Source: Lactuca virosa (lineage: Eukaryota; Streptophyta; Magnoliopsida; Asterales; Asteraceae). From it: DNA of 64,000 nt. The stretch spans positions 102,744,457-102,808,456 of the forward strand of contig CAKMRJ010003334.1 of the NCBI GenBank assembly GCA_928212115.1, in the 5' to 3' direction. Position 1 is the stretch's first letter. Each line of letters begins with the position of its first letter. The position numbers and the translations under genes are program-made. Under the pieces are notes generated by a model. It was not told where the DNA came from. It ran no database searches and saw nothing but the letters and a program-made list of their open reading frames with translations. Below, in pieces: positions 12,251 through 22,776 of this stretch.

Positions 12251-13577
12251 GAAAAAAGTAACATATATTTTATTTTTCTCACTTAAATTGTTGTAATTTT
12301 TTTGTTGTATAAATTAGCATTTTTTTAGAAAAATACATTTATTTATCATATGTAATATAGTAAAAAGGAAATGAGATTTAGTGTCATGTCATCAATATTT
12401 TAATCATATAAAAATGATAATAACTTTCTTACAAAATATATATTAGCTAAAAATTGATAAATATGATCATGTTAAAGTTAAACCATGTATGAAATAAATG
12501 ACTTAAAAGTTAATAAATTATATTTGCGGATGTATAGGGTATATGGTTATTAATATTGCATTTTATATTTTTAATTAATATATTTTGTGAACAGTTAATC
12601 AGTAAAAGGACAAAAAGAAATGTATATGTGATATTATCATATTAGAAGATAACTACGTTCACAAAATGACTCTAATTTACGAAGAAAAATCTCGTATTTT
12701 CACGTGAATATAATTTAGCTTATTTGTCACCAAATTTATTAAATTAACAGAATACTTTAGTTAACGTTTTTTTTTCGAACAATGAAATTGCATCACTATC
12801 AAATAAGCTCTTAAACATATTTCATCTATATTGATAAAAAAAAATAATAATAAAATAAAATAAAAACTGTTATCTTATTCATAATATGCATATAAAAGTT
12901 CATTATACATATTTCATAAACAAAGATATATTTCGTGAAATTATTATACAGATAAGTGTTTTGTTCAATATAGTTTTCTTCACAAATCAATGTCATGTTT
13001 ATATGACAACTACAAATTATTGTATTTTGGATTTTTACTAGTAAAGTTATTTTGCGTATGTATAGATAGTTCATGAAATAGTGTTTGACAAATTATGTTT
13101 TCCAGTTTGGCAGTTTTCCTATCATGTTACTTGTTTGTCAATACTTTGACGGTTTATACAACCAAAGCATACAATTAACTGTAACTTTGATTTTAATCTT
13201 TTTATGGTCTTGATTTTTACTTATACAATTACTTCATAAATATATACATGTTTCACACAATTATGTTTAACAAATTTTACAAGTTAAGTAATTGTTAGAC
13301 TTATAAAACAGTACTTCGCAGACCAAATGGATTTGGCCGAACATTAACACATAACTTTGTTTATTGTTTATTTAGTGACGAGAGATGACCAAGAAGCACT
13401 TAAAATTTATAACGTAGGTGTAAGATCTTAAGGAAAAAAAAAAAAAAAAAAAAAAAAGGAAACCAAAGACCTTGAATAGCTTAATCAATCCTTAGCAATG
13501 CAAGAGAAAGGCCATCAACCAACGCATATCAATTAATTCACCATGTAGACGTGCCTTTGTTAAATATTACTTGAAAC

Positions 13578-13715
13578 CAGGGGCGGATTGAAGGGTTTCC
13601 GGGATGGTTGGTGCAATCCTTTAAATTTTGCAGCATAGTGTGATTTTTTGGGAAATTTCCCGACGTAATGTAAATTTTCCAACCGCTGAGACTTTTTGTC
13701 ATGCATCTGCCAATG
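13578..13715. mobile_element. hAT-type MITE, 138 bp
   Basis: The element starts CAGGGGCGGAT; the reverse complement of its end is CATTGGCAGAT, giving an imperfect 11-bp terminal inverted repeat. An 8-bp direct repeat, cttgaaac, flanks it at 13570-13577 and 13716-13723. TSD length and terminal form fit a non-autonomous hAT element. It encodes nothing. Confidence 0.75.
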
Positions 13716-13773
13716 CTTGAAACCAATACCAAATCAATATCTAGCCAACACGAAAATGAATAACAAATAACAT

Positions 13774-14186
13774 TGTTAGATGCATTTTATGCACCTATTT
13801 AGTACGTCTATTTCATAACTTTGTATTGCATTTAGGCTTAGAATCATGTATTTTACATGTTTCCGGGACATTTCATGGTACTATTTCACCCGCACACTTT
13901 TATAATTTTCCAGGGATTTTTGGAGGTGGAATCTTGCTAGGGATGATGATCGGAAGCTCGGGGCAAAATTTCATGATTTTTGGAGCAATGATGCATGAAT
14001 TGCGGAAATTGAAGAAACCAATCACAGACTGTTACATGTCGTGTTTTTAACAAATGGAATAATCATGGTCGTGTTTTAGAAGATTGGAACATGAAGAAGC
14101 CGTTTACGCGCCCGTGTTTTTTATGCCTGACAATAAACACGGTCATGTTTTCGTTAACACATGTCATTTTGACATTGTATGGTCTT
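13774..14186 (+). other. LTR-like non-coding sequence (left part)
   Basis: It starts TGTTAGATGC and contains several CACGG/CGTGTTT motifs arranged as loose palindromes. The same motif type resumes after 16328, so the 2-kb segment at 14187-16327 appears to interrupt one long LTR-like sequence. No terminal repeat pair could be closed, so the exact element is undefined. Confidence 0.4.
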
Positions 14187-16327
14187 GGTGCTTTTGCTCC
14201 GTTTTATTGTGTAAAAACTTATAGGATTATGATGCACGAGGATAAGTGGTCGTCATTTTTAGAGTTAATATACATGGACCAATCCAGTAGTTTTGTTCAA
14301 GACCATACAATGTCAAAATTCCGCTTCATGTCATATTTCGATGCATTTGGACAAGTATAAAAGGATTAATCACGCGGTGAAGGTAGTGGTTTTAGTTTCT
14401 TTATTCTACAAGTCATTCATAATTGTATTAATAGTTGGTAAAGTTTTTCATTATTCTACCATTAGGTTACTATCTAGACTTGCACAAAAAAATCGGTTCA
14501 CGATCCGAACCGGCCAAAGAACCTATAAACAGGTTCACTATGAACCGATCCGATTCAGGAACCAAACCGTCTGTTTGCACCGGTTCGAGATTTTAGTCAT
14601 TGAAACTGGTTTAGTACCGTGTGAACCGTTGTAGAACCGATGGAACTGGTTTAAATAGGTTCGATTTATTTATTTATTTATGAATGAACAGGTTTGAACC
14701 GAACCGGTTTAGGACTGAACCGGTGTTCCTATTTTCGAATCGAAATCGAATTGGTTTAAAGAACCAGTTCGATTTGAAGAAAAAACCATTTTGTGCACCT
14801 TTATTACTATCTACCATCAAATGGAAAACAATTTTTACATTCAAGTTAGCAATATATGATTCAAAATTATTCCAACTTTATATAACAAACTATTCAACTA
14901 TTGTTATATTTCAATCAATGTACATGATATTTTGAGAAACACCACATGGATATTATCTAGCTCCACTTCATAATACTTTGTGAAGTGAAGCTAGTAAATG
15001 TGCATGAAGTAATATCCCTGCTAACGAGCTCGAAGGTAGATTGAAACCAATTTTTGCACATATAGGTATATGAGAATTGTAACATTCTAAAAATCACAGA
15101 CAACATTTTCACTTTTAAAACCATATTAAAATCCATACACCTACTAACCTCCAGTTGGTCGCCACCTTGTGGCCATCCTTGGCCATGCTGTGGCTGCTAA
15201 ACGACAAAGCAGACGAGTTCATACCGAGTCGCCACGCTGTGGCAACCTAAGGCCATGCCGTGGGGACTGGTTTAGACAGCTTAATCCATTAAGCTATTTT
15301 CCTACAACTCCAAGAGCTCCAAAACTCATATCTGGTTCTTCCCATGATCTTGATGAATAAAGTTTCCAACTTTATTTATTAAGACACCTCAATAAGTCAA
15401 GATCCCAGACCCAAATTCCTTAAAGGTGACTAAATGCATAAAGTCACTCCTTAAGCATCCAAATCTCTAGAGTTGCTCACCTAAGGTTTCCAGAAGGGTT
15501 TCCTACACCTAGTAAGCCATAAAGATCGTAGCTTTATGGACATGCATGTCCATTGCATGTCCCTTCCATTTTAGGTAAAAAAACATGTCAATAAGGAACT
15601 CAGGCTTAAGCATGGGACCAAAAACTTCATATCCTTAGATCTGGAACATATAACACTACAATGACCACTTCAATCCATAAAGTTGCCAACTTTATGAGAT
15701 CCAACCTTCCAATTTCTCACATCATGAATATTAAAGGACAAAAGTGATAGATCTAGAGACAAGTAACATAAAGGTTGGATCTTGATGACTTACAAGAGTC
15801 CAGAAAACATGACAAGAGGGATAGGGAGAGTTGCTTGTTGAAACAAAACCCAAGAGTGTCTTCTTCTTCTTCAAAACACCACCAAACACACCAAACACTC
15901 AAAGGTTAGCAATGAAGATTAGGGTTTTCTCTTGGAGGTTGAGGGAAAGTGATTGAGGCTGAGGGTGGGCAACCCTAGCGATCACATTCCCTTAAATAGG
16001 GGCTCAAACCTCGGATTAGGGTTTGCCATTAAACAATGGCCACATCGTGGCGAATAGATGCCACGTCGTGGTGCAAGCTTAGTGCCCACGAAACTTTGGC
16101 CTTGGCCATGTCGTGGCCACCAGAAATCCAACATCCAAAATATTAAATTACTTAAAAGAAACATACCCGAAACTTGGCTTTACAAGAATTTAGATATTTT
16201 AGCCTTGATTTAAAGGAAAATGGATCCGGATTTCTTATTATACATGCTATGAATTGTGATCTACTAACCATCCAACTTCTTCTTTGGTAGCTTAGGAAAT
16301 TAGATTGTTTGTAAACTGTGATTTTCA
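14187..16327. repeat. Dispersed 2-kb duplicated segment, copy 1
   Basis: This segment matches 30360-32359 nearly base for base: about 17 substitutions noticed over some 1.95 kb, plus a few indels. Copy 1 has an extra piece of about 120 bp near 14299-14430 and an extra 18 bp near 15890-15907. It contains a hAT-type MITE (14475-14803). From 15078 on it holds what looks like a minus-strand gypsy LTR end (GAATGTTACA on the minus strand) with repeated CCACGTCGTGG-like motifs. The two copies flank the stretch containing the CLASP gene in direct orientation. Short ORFs inside are not conserved genes. Confidence 0.85.
14475..14803. mobile_element. hAT-type MITE, 329 bp (in duplicated segment copy 1)
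   Basis: The ends are TAGACTTGCACAAAA and, reverse-complemented, TAAAGGTGCACAAAA, an imperfect 15-bp terminal inverted repeat. A perfect 8-bp repeat, ttactatc, flanks it at 14467-14474 and 14804-14811. The interior is rich in CCGAACCGG/CGGTTC motifs, as seen in a common plant hAT MITE type. It has no coding capacity. Confidence 0.8.
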
Positions 16328-18042
16328 CTATATTAATTTACACAGTCGTGTAATTATTTGGCCATAAACACTTTGGTAGCAAGGTAATGTGGGAATAAAC
16401 ACGATCGTGTTTTATCACTATATTAATTTACACAGTCGTGTAATTGGGAACGTGGGTTATTTGGCCATTTCTAATTTTCGCTAAAAATAGGAGTTGACCT
16501 CATTTATGGGGGTGTCGAGTTTTGAAGCTTTGACATGCGATTTCTGGAGGGTTTTCAAGCTTGATTAACACTTGGAAACTATTTTAATTCATATTTTGTA
16601 AGTTTGATTCGTACTTTCATTACATGTTAGACTTTGTTCTTGATTTAGTCATGTATGGCTAAACCCTTCTATTTCCGGTTTTATGGATTACTTGATGTTA
16701 TATTTTTAATTCAATGACTTGATGTTATGTTTCATTATGTATCTAGCAATTGTAGTTTTGTTTTAACAAAGAGTTTGATTGTGATTTTGGTTCATGGTGG
16801 CTGTTTGGATTAGAATTAAGTCATTCTTGTCATTCAATTTTATGAAATATGTAATTATTTTGTGAAATTGATATTAAATGACAACATCAAATTAGTTTTG
16901 TGATGAAATTAACTTTAGTGTAAACTATAATTACATTCCTTTACGGTTCTGAGCTTATGAGAAGTATTGCACATTCTTGGGAACATTCACATGAAACTTA
17001 ATGCAATCTTTCAATCTAATTCTAAGAGCTTGTCTAGATTAGGTTAGTGAGGTTAGGATTAATCAAAGAACTTGTTTTTTAATTAATGTAACAACCTAAA
17101 GTTTATAAAGATTAGACTTTTAGTCAAATATTACCAAAAAAGCAATTTGGTCATTTATGAGAAAAAATATGAGAATATGAAGTTGTAACTTCATGAAGAT
17201 GGCCAAGACAAGTTTAAGTCACTATAAGAGGTTAGATGAGTAGGTTTTAGAGAAAGAATTCATGAGAAATGTATTTTTGGTAAACAGATAAGAAATGAAG
17301 AAGTTATGCGCGTTTGAAGTTAGAAAAAAAATTGTCTTGAGTTGGGATGAAATCAACAATGTACTTTGCTAATTCCCAAAGACCACGACGTGGCCATATA
17401 TTGCCACGATGCGGAAACGCACATAAAATAGATTATAATCACTTTAAAGAGCTCATTTCGATCATTCTTCATGGGGGTCGATTGGGAGTTGAGATGGGGC
17501 GATTATGATGCAAAAATGGTGCCAATATGAGTAAGAGATGGTGGATTGCAAGGATTAACATCCTTTTCCCTCTCGAGGTAATGATTTCTTCCTCTTATGA
17601 AGCTTTGAGCTTCAATGGTGGAATCATTAATTTGGTTAGATTATTTGAGTTAATCAAATTATAACTCAATTATGATGCTATTAAGAGTGTTTAGAAGCTT
17701 TGAACAAACTTTGTATGTGATTTCCAAGGTTAAATCCATTATGGATAGTTAAGGTTTCAAACCCTAACTAGTGAAAGAGATGACATGATAGAATTGATCC
17801 TATGACTTAATAAATTAATTCATATGTAAGCTTAATTCATGGAGCTAAATCAGTTTCTTGACAAGAAGTTGTCATGTTAGTATTTTGGGACAAAAATATG
17901 ATTTTGGTGAATTGGAGTGTTATTAAGCTCTTAATCGTTTAAGATGAGTCCTAAGAAACTCTACGTTATATGTGAAAAGGTTTTGGCGATAGATTGATCA
18001 AGTTGATCAATTGGATATTTGAAGCCAAAGTGGGACATATAG
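16328..18042 (+). other. Decayed LTR-retrotransposon sequence, no gene
   Basis: After the duplicated segment ends, LTR-like sequence with two copies of ACACAGTCGTGTAATT (near 16340 and 16425) continues to about 17080. A second LTR-like start, TGTAACAACC, lies near 17093 and is followed by ACCACGACGTGGCC (near 17382). That unit is itself interrupted by the solo LTR at 18043 and seems to resume at 20862. No domain is readable. Confidence 0.45.
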
Positions 18043-18594
18043 TGTGACATCCCCATTTTCATGGCCAGAAAATACCGATTTTGTTTATGCTTTATAAAAA
18101 TTAGAGTACCTCTTTTAATAAAAATGTTGCGGAATTTGTTTCCAATAAAACATTATAAATACGTTATCAAGGCATTTCCGAAGAAAAGTATTTTTATTCA
18201 TTTTAAAACATTTGGGATGTCATCGTCAATACAGAAACATAAGCATAAACAGAACTTACATTCATTATCACTAATGATTTATATCTCCTTTAAATCTCTC
18301 AGTGTAAAGTAGCTTCATATCGACACCTGTGATACAAATAAGCTTGAGTGGGTCAGGTTGGGAAACCTGGTGAGTACATAGGGTTTTCAACCCACAATAA
18401 TGTAATTATTATGTTTAAACATCAAACAATCAAGCCAATTACCCATCCCCGTTATCTTCTTTACTCGTAAGGATCTACCCTAAGAATCAGCTATTCATCG
18501 TTCATTCATTCCTAAGGATTATCCTAAGGAATAGGCACGAAGTCTATCGTTGCCAATGACACAGTTGTCAAGCACGACTGCTAATATTATCATT

Positions 18595-18790
18595 TAGGCG
18601 CAGCTGCCATAATTGTGACATTCTCTATGAGGCGCAATTGTCGGTATTGTCCTTTAGGCGCAACTGCCATGGTTATGATGTTCTCTATTAGGCGCAGCTG
18701 CCGATACTATTCTTGGAGCGCAGCTGCTAGGATGTTTAGAGTACATCGTATATTATAAACATCTACAGGTTGTGGCACAGCTGCCAATGC
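18595..18790. repeat. Irregular tandem array of CAGCTG palindromes
   Basis: At least five copies of GGCGCAGCTGCC or close variants recur at roughly 30-60 bp spacing within the solo LTR. The core CAGCTG is an E-box-like palindrome. The relevance to LTR transcription is inferred. Confidence 0.7.
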
Positions 18791-19913
18791 TCATCTATAG
18801 GGTACTAAGTCCATTGCTGCTAATGTTCACCTATAGGGCACTATGTCCATACTGCTAATATTCCTCTATATCAACTTTCATCATTAATATACCCATGTTT
18901 TACCCAACATATTTTGTAGATATAAAAACATATACAGTTTAAATCATTAAAAACATGTATAAAATCGTTCATTCAACGTAGATAACAAGTATACAGATAA
19001 TATGCACACATAACACGTAATTTATATAAAATACTTCGTATCTATGTGTAAGATGAAAGTAACTATGCACTCACTTGATAAGGTGGTGACTCGGTACTCG
19101 GACAGCGTTTCGTTTACTTTAAAAATAATTTCCTTCGACGAAACCTAGTATTATTACCACTAGATTTTAGTCTAATATTTACTGTGACTAATTATTATTC
19201 TTATTATTATTATTATTATATAAGCGTTTAAACAATACTTTCCAACCACTATGTACAGACAGGGGCCGGACATAAAACACTGGAGGGCAGGACCATTTTG
19301 GCATATAGCACTTCTGAAATCCAACAACCCTATGCGACCCTTTAAACCAGATTCCCCGTACCGCGAGTAGTTAAAAAGATATTATAACGACACTTATATA
19401 AGTCATAATAATAGCTCAAATATTTATTATAAGTTCATAATAACAATACTAATTTTAAATATAAACTATATTAAAATAGGTAAGCATGACTTACTTACAA
19501 TGAGGTTTTAGCTAGGAGTCGGGCTCTGCAGGGGCAAAATTTGTCGTTAAATCTTTCTAAGAAAGATTCGTGCAGCGCTTCAGCGCTCACCTTACTATAC
19601 TAAAACTACAGAAAGAGAAGTCGAATCACGAGGGACCGAAATGCTCGGGGGATAAGAAGAGAAAGACTCTTGAATCAAGAGAATGATGCAAGAAATATGA
19701 TAGCTCAAACCTCTTATTTATAGTAATTGAATTTACAAAAACTACTCTCCATAATTACTTAATGACCTTATAGTTATACAAACGACTAAACACCCCTTCA
19801 TAATACTATTTTAAATAGATTTAACGATATTTGTATTCAACTAATGTCGAAAGTACTCAACACTAGTCTTATAATAACCGCATCGTCGATACCTTTCTAA
19901 TGATATATACATT

Positions 19914-19915
<2 letters not shown>

Positions 19916-19972
<57 letters not shown>
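19916..19972. repeat. (TA)n microsatellite
   Basis: A TA dinucleotide run of about 57 bp inside the solo LTR copy 2. Confidence 0.95.
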
Positions 19973-19976
<4 letters not shown>

Positions 19977-20964
19977 ACGTATATATGATTTATACTTTAT
20001 TTTAATACGTAAATATGCTATTATAATTTGTAACTCATTCATACGAACTCCATTTTTGACGTTCTTTATATCCACTCGTTGGTATTTACGAGTACTACAA
20101 CTTTCATTTACACGTCGTCAGCTAATTCTCATTCTATCTCAGATTTACAAAACTGTATCGAATTTATCGCGCTCGAAGAGTACGGACCAAGTTTCGTCCA
20201 TATCTTTAACATACGAGCTCTACTCTCGACATTCTTTATATCCACGCGTAGGTAAAAACAAGATCTAAAACTTTCATTTAGACCCCGTCAGCTAATTCTC
20301 GACCGATCTTAAATTTAACAGTAGGAGGAGATTATACTGTTAAATGTCCGCGTAAAATTCATAACTTCTACATACGGACTCCGTTTTCGTCTGTCTTTTT
20401 ACCGTTGAGTTCCTATTAATGAGATCTTCAACTCTCATTTAGGTCGCGTAGGCCAAAAACAGCTCGAACTAAAATTCGAGTTTCGGGCCGTGCACTGCTA
20501 TGCCAAATCTTAAAAAATTCATAACTTCCTCATACGAAGTCAGATTTGGGCGTTTTTTTTATGTTCTCGGTTTAACGTATACTAATTTTTTTTTTAGATC
20601 ACTAAGGCTAGAAAGTCTTCTACCGTAAATTCACTATTTATGTCTCCCGGTGCCGTGCCGGTTTTGCCGTAAAACTTCGACGGGCCATAACTTCTTCGTT
20701 ATAACTCGGATTTCGGCGTTTTTTATATGTACGGAACCCTTGTAACATATACTACAACTTGGTTAAGATTAATCCTTCCAAATAATCTTCCATCAAAAAC
20801 TCATTTTTGATGCTCATCGTCTCTAAATTGACTAGCCCGGATCTGCGGGCGTTACATATAGTTTTCACTAACTGATAAGGTGAGTTATCACTCTCATTCT
20901 TTCTTTATGATTGTTATATGTTTGATTTCATATTTATATATGCATGTATGTATGAGAGTCATCA

Positions 20965-21600
20965 GTTGACAGCTTGATGTACGCTATGGTGTGCACCCGA
21001 CCGGGCATTGTACATGCATTGGGCGTGGGAGTTGTGAGCAGATTTATGTCAAATCCAGGTAAAGAGCATTGAGAAGGGGTTAAGTGGTTGTTGCGTTACT
21101 TGAAAGGTACTTTTGAAGTCGCTCTATGTTCCAACAAAAATAAAGTGGTTTTGGAAGGATTCACTGATGCTTGTTTAGGGGGATGTGCGGGTTCAGGAAA
21201 AAGCACTATTGGGTATGTTTTCACTATCGGAGGTACAACACTCAGTTGGATGTCCAAACCTTGGAAAAGTGTTGCCCTCTCAACTACGGAGGCAGAATAT
21301 ATGGCCATTGCAGAAACAAGCAAATAGTTGATATGATTGAAGAACTTTCTGCCAGAGCTGGTAATAAAACAAGAAGATTGTGTTCTCCACTGTGACAATC
21401 AAACTGCATTACATCTCGCAAAAAAATCTGACGTTTCACAGCCGAACGAAACACAGAAAGACGCGATATCATTTTCATACGAGAACTGATAACTGATGGT
21501 AAACAAAATATGAAGAAAACCCTTGGTACGAAGAATCCAACTGATATATTTACTAAGGTGGTACCAACTGTAAGTTGAAGTTGTGCATGACTTCAATTGG
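20965..21600 (+). pseudogene. Ty1-copia RNase H remnant
   Basis: Fragments in the plus direction match the copia RNase H region in order. These are SRFMSNPGKEH before a stop, then LLRYLKGT, GFTDACLGGC (canonical Y/F-x-DAD/SxxG), GYVFTIGGTTLSW, and ALSTTEAEYMAI. A further stop and frameshifts follow before a degraded C-terminal end. Only the 3' tail of the element is left; gag, protease, integrase and most of RT are absent. The tail leads into an LTR at 21710. Confidence 0.85.
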
Positions 21601-21709
21601 GCTTCCAGGAACTTGAAGAGGAGGCAAGGACTAGAGAGAGAGACGAGTGTTACAGAATACGCAGACTCGGTTGGCAGCTAAATGATTATCAAGACTCCAA
21701 GTGGGAGAT

Positions 21710-22025
21710 TGTTAGATATGAAGACTTATCATCAGATCTGAATTTTTTTTGGGCAGACCATTTTTTTCAGTTGTACTTCGTCTTTTAGATGTTTAGGTCA
21801 CATCTTGTCGTTCATATATTTATGAACGACCGTATCTGTAATATTGTAGCAGAAAAAGTGTGTGGAATAAAATCTCTCTCTCTCTCTCTCTCGTTCAACA
21901 ATGGACGTAACCTATCGCAAAATAGTGTGAACCACTTAAATCTTTGTGTGTTTTGATTTTGATTTTTGTTTTTTTTTCGTGTATTCCTCAGATCCGTTTT
22001 TTTTCTCTTTCTTTTTAACCTAACA
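21710..22025 (+). mobile_element. 3' LTR of the truncated copia element
   Basis: The sequence begins TGTTAG directly after a polypurine-like AAGTGGGAGAT and ends CTAACA, giving a 6-bp terminal inverted repeat over 316 bp. It contains a (TC)n run near 21873-21892. It follows the RNase H remnant in the expected order, so it is the 3' LTR. No 5' partner is seen in the window. It ends about 570 bp before the CLASP TATA-like box. Confidence 0.8.
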
Positions 22026-22592
22026 TTGCTTTTGTTCGCTACCAAAGAGGTGGGACGGTATACTTGCCGGTAGCGAATTGAACACAGCGAGTCGTCATAT
22101 CCCATGAACATTCTACAATTTTGTGTGCCTTTATAATGATACAATTAGCAAAAAACCATATAACTAACATAGAAAAATATAATTAGTTATATTTTTAAAA
22201 ATGGCCAAGTGGGCCTTGCCTATTTGGTAGATGTTTTGCCTCTTAGAATGAAGGTCTCTAATAATTAGACCGGTAAATATTAACCCCGCCGTTAAAAAGA
22301 AACTTATTATAAAAAATGGCTAAATACCAAATACATCTGAATATATAGTTTGTTACTATTTTTTATTGCACGAACCTAAGTTAAAAATGCTTGACCCTAC
22401 ACTTTCTACTATTTTTCACATAAGTCGTTAACGATTTTGTGTTGTTCTTATTATGTATAGTATAAAAAAATATTATTTTGTCCGGAATAAACTGGGAAAA
22501 GAAGAAAACCCAGCAGGAACTTATTGGAAACTGTACATAAATAAATAACATCACTCTCTTTCTCTCTCACGCATACACACTGACACATACTC
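22026..22592. other. Upstream region of CLASP, no gene
   Basis: An AT-rich interval between the copia LTR and the CLASP core promoter. No coding sequence or repeat pair is evident. Confidence 0.5.
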
Positions 22593-22600
22593 TCTATATA
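22593..22600 (+). promoter_or_regulatory. TATA-like box of the CLASP gene
   Basis: TCTATATA lies about 180 bp before the CLASP start codon and is followed by a CT-rich leader, as is common for plant 5' UTRs. Transcription would then start near 22625-22635. This is inferred from position and motif only. Confidence 0.5.
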
Positions 22601-22776
22601 GTATCCGGTCCGTCGATCCAGCTACGCTTTTCACAGTTCTCTCTCCCCGCTGTCTCCGTCACTCCCCAACTACTACCACCACCGTCTCTCGGCGCCGGTC
22701 AGATAGACTCCTTATATTAATCGACAGGCGTCGTGGATCTGATCAGATCTGTGGCTCTCAATCAAGCCCCTGTGCA

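Larger units (their letters stand above)
11014..13569. other. 3' flank of the LRR gene and AT-rich spacer
   Basis: The first 300 bp probably hold the 3' UTR. Beyond that the DNA is AT-rich with a (TA)n tract (11709-11781), a roughly 48-bp direct repeat (about 11888-11960), a degenerate repeat of about 100 bp near 12056-12250, and a poly-A tract near 13434-13458. No coding region is supported. Confidence 0.6.
18043..20856 (+). mobile_element. Solo LTR of a Ty3-gypsy-like retrotransposon (copy 2)
   Basis: A 2814-bp LTR begins TGTGACATCC and ends GGGCGTTACA, flanked by a perfect 5-bp repeat, tatag (18038-18042 and 20857-20861). It belongs to the same family as 91-2719. Inside are repeated GGCGCAGCTGCC-type palindromes (18595-18790), a (TA)n tract (19916-19972) and a degenerate tandem array (about 20037-20720) of units carrying CATACGAACTCCG and CTTTATATCCACGCG. 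It has no internal coding domain. Confidence 0.9.

Noticed and set aside
15169..15360. Short frames in the duplicated segment, such as 15169-15360 and 15982-16164
   Set aside because: The copy at 30360-32359 does not preserve them as a gene, and the region looks like LTR sequence.
14187..16327. Duplicated segment as a Helitron or complete LTR element
   Set aside because: No TC...CTRR ends, no AT target dinucleotide and no terminal or target-site repeat could be matched at its boundaries.
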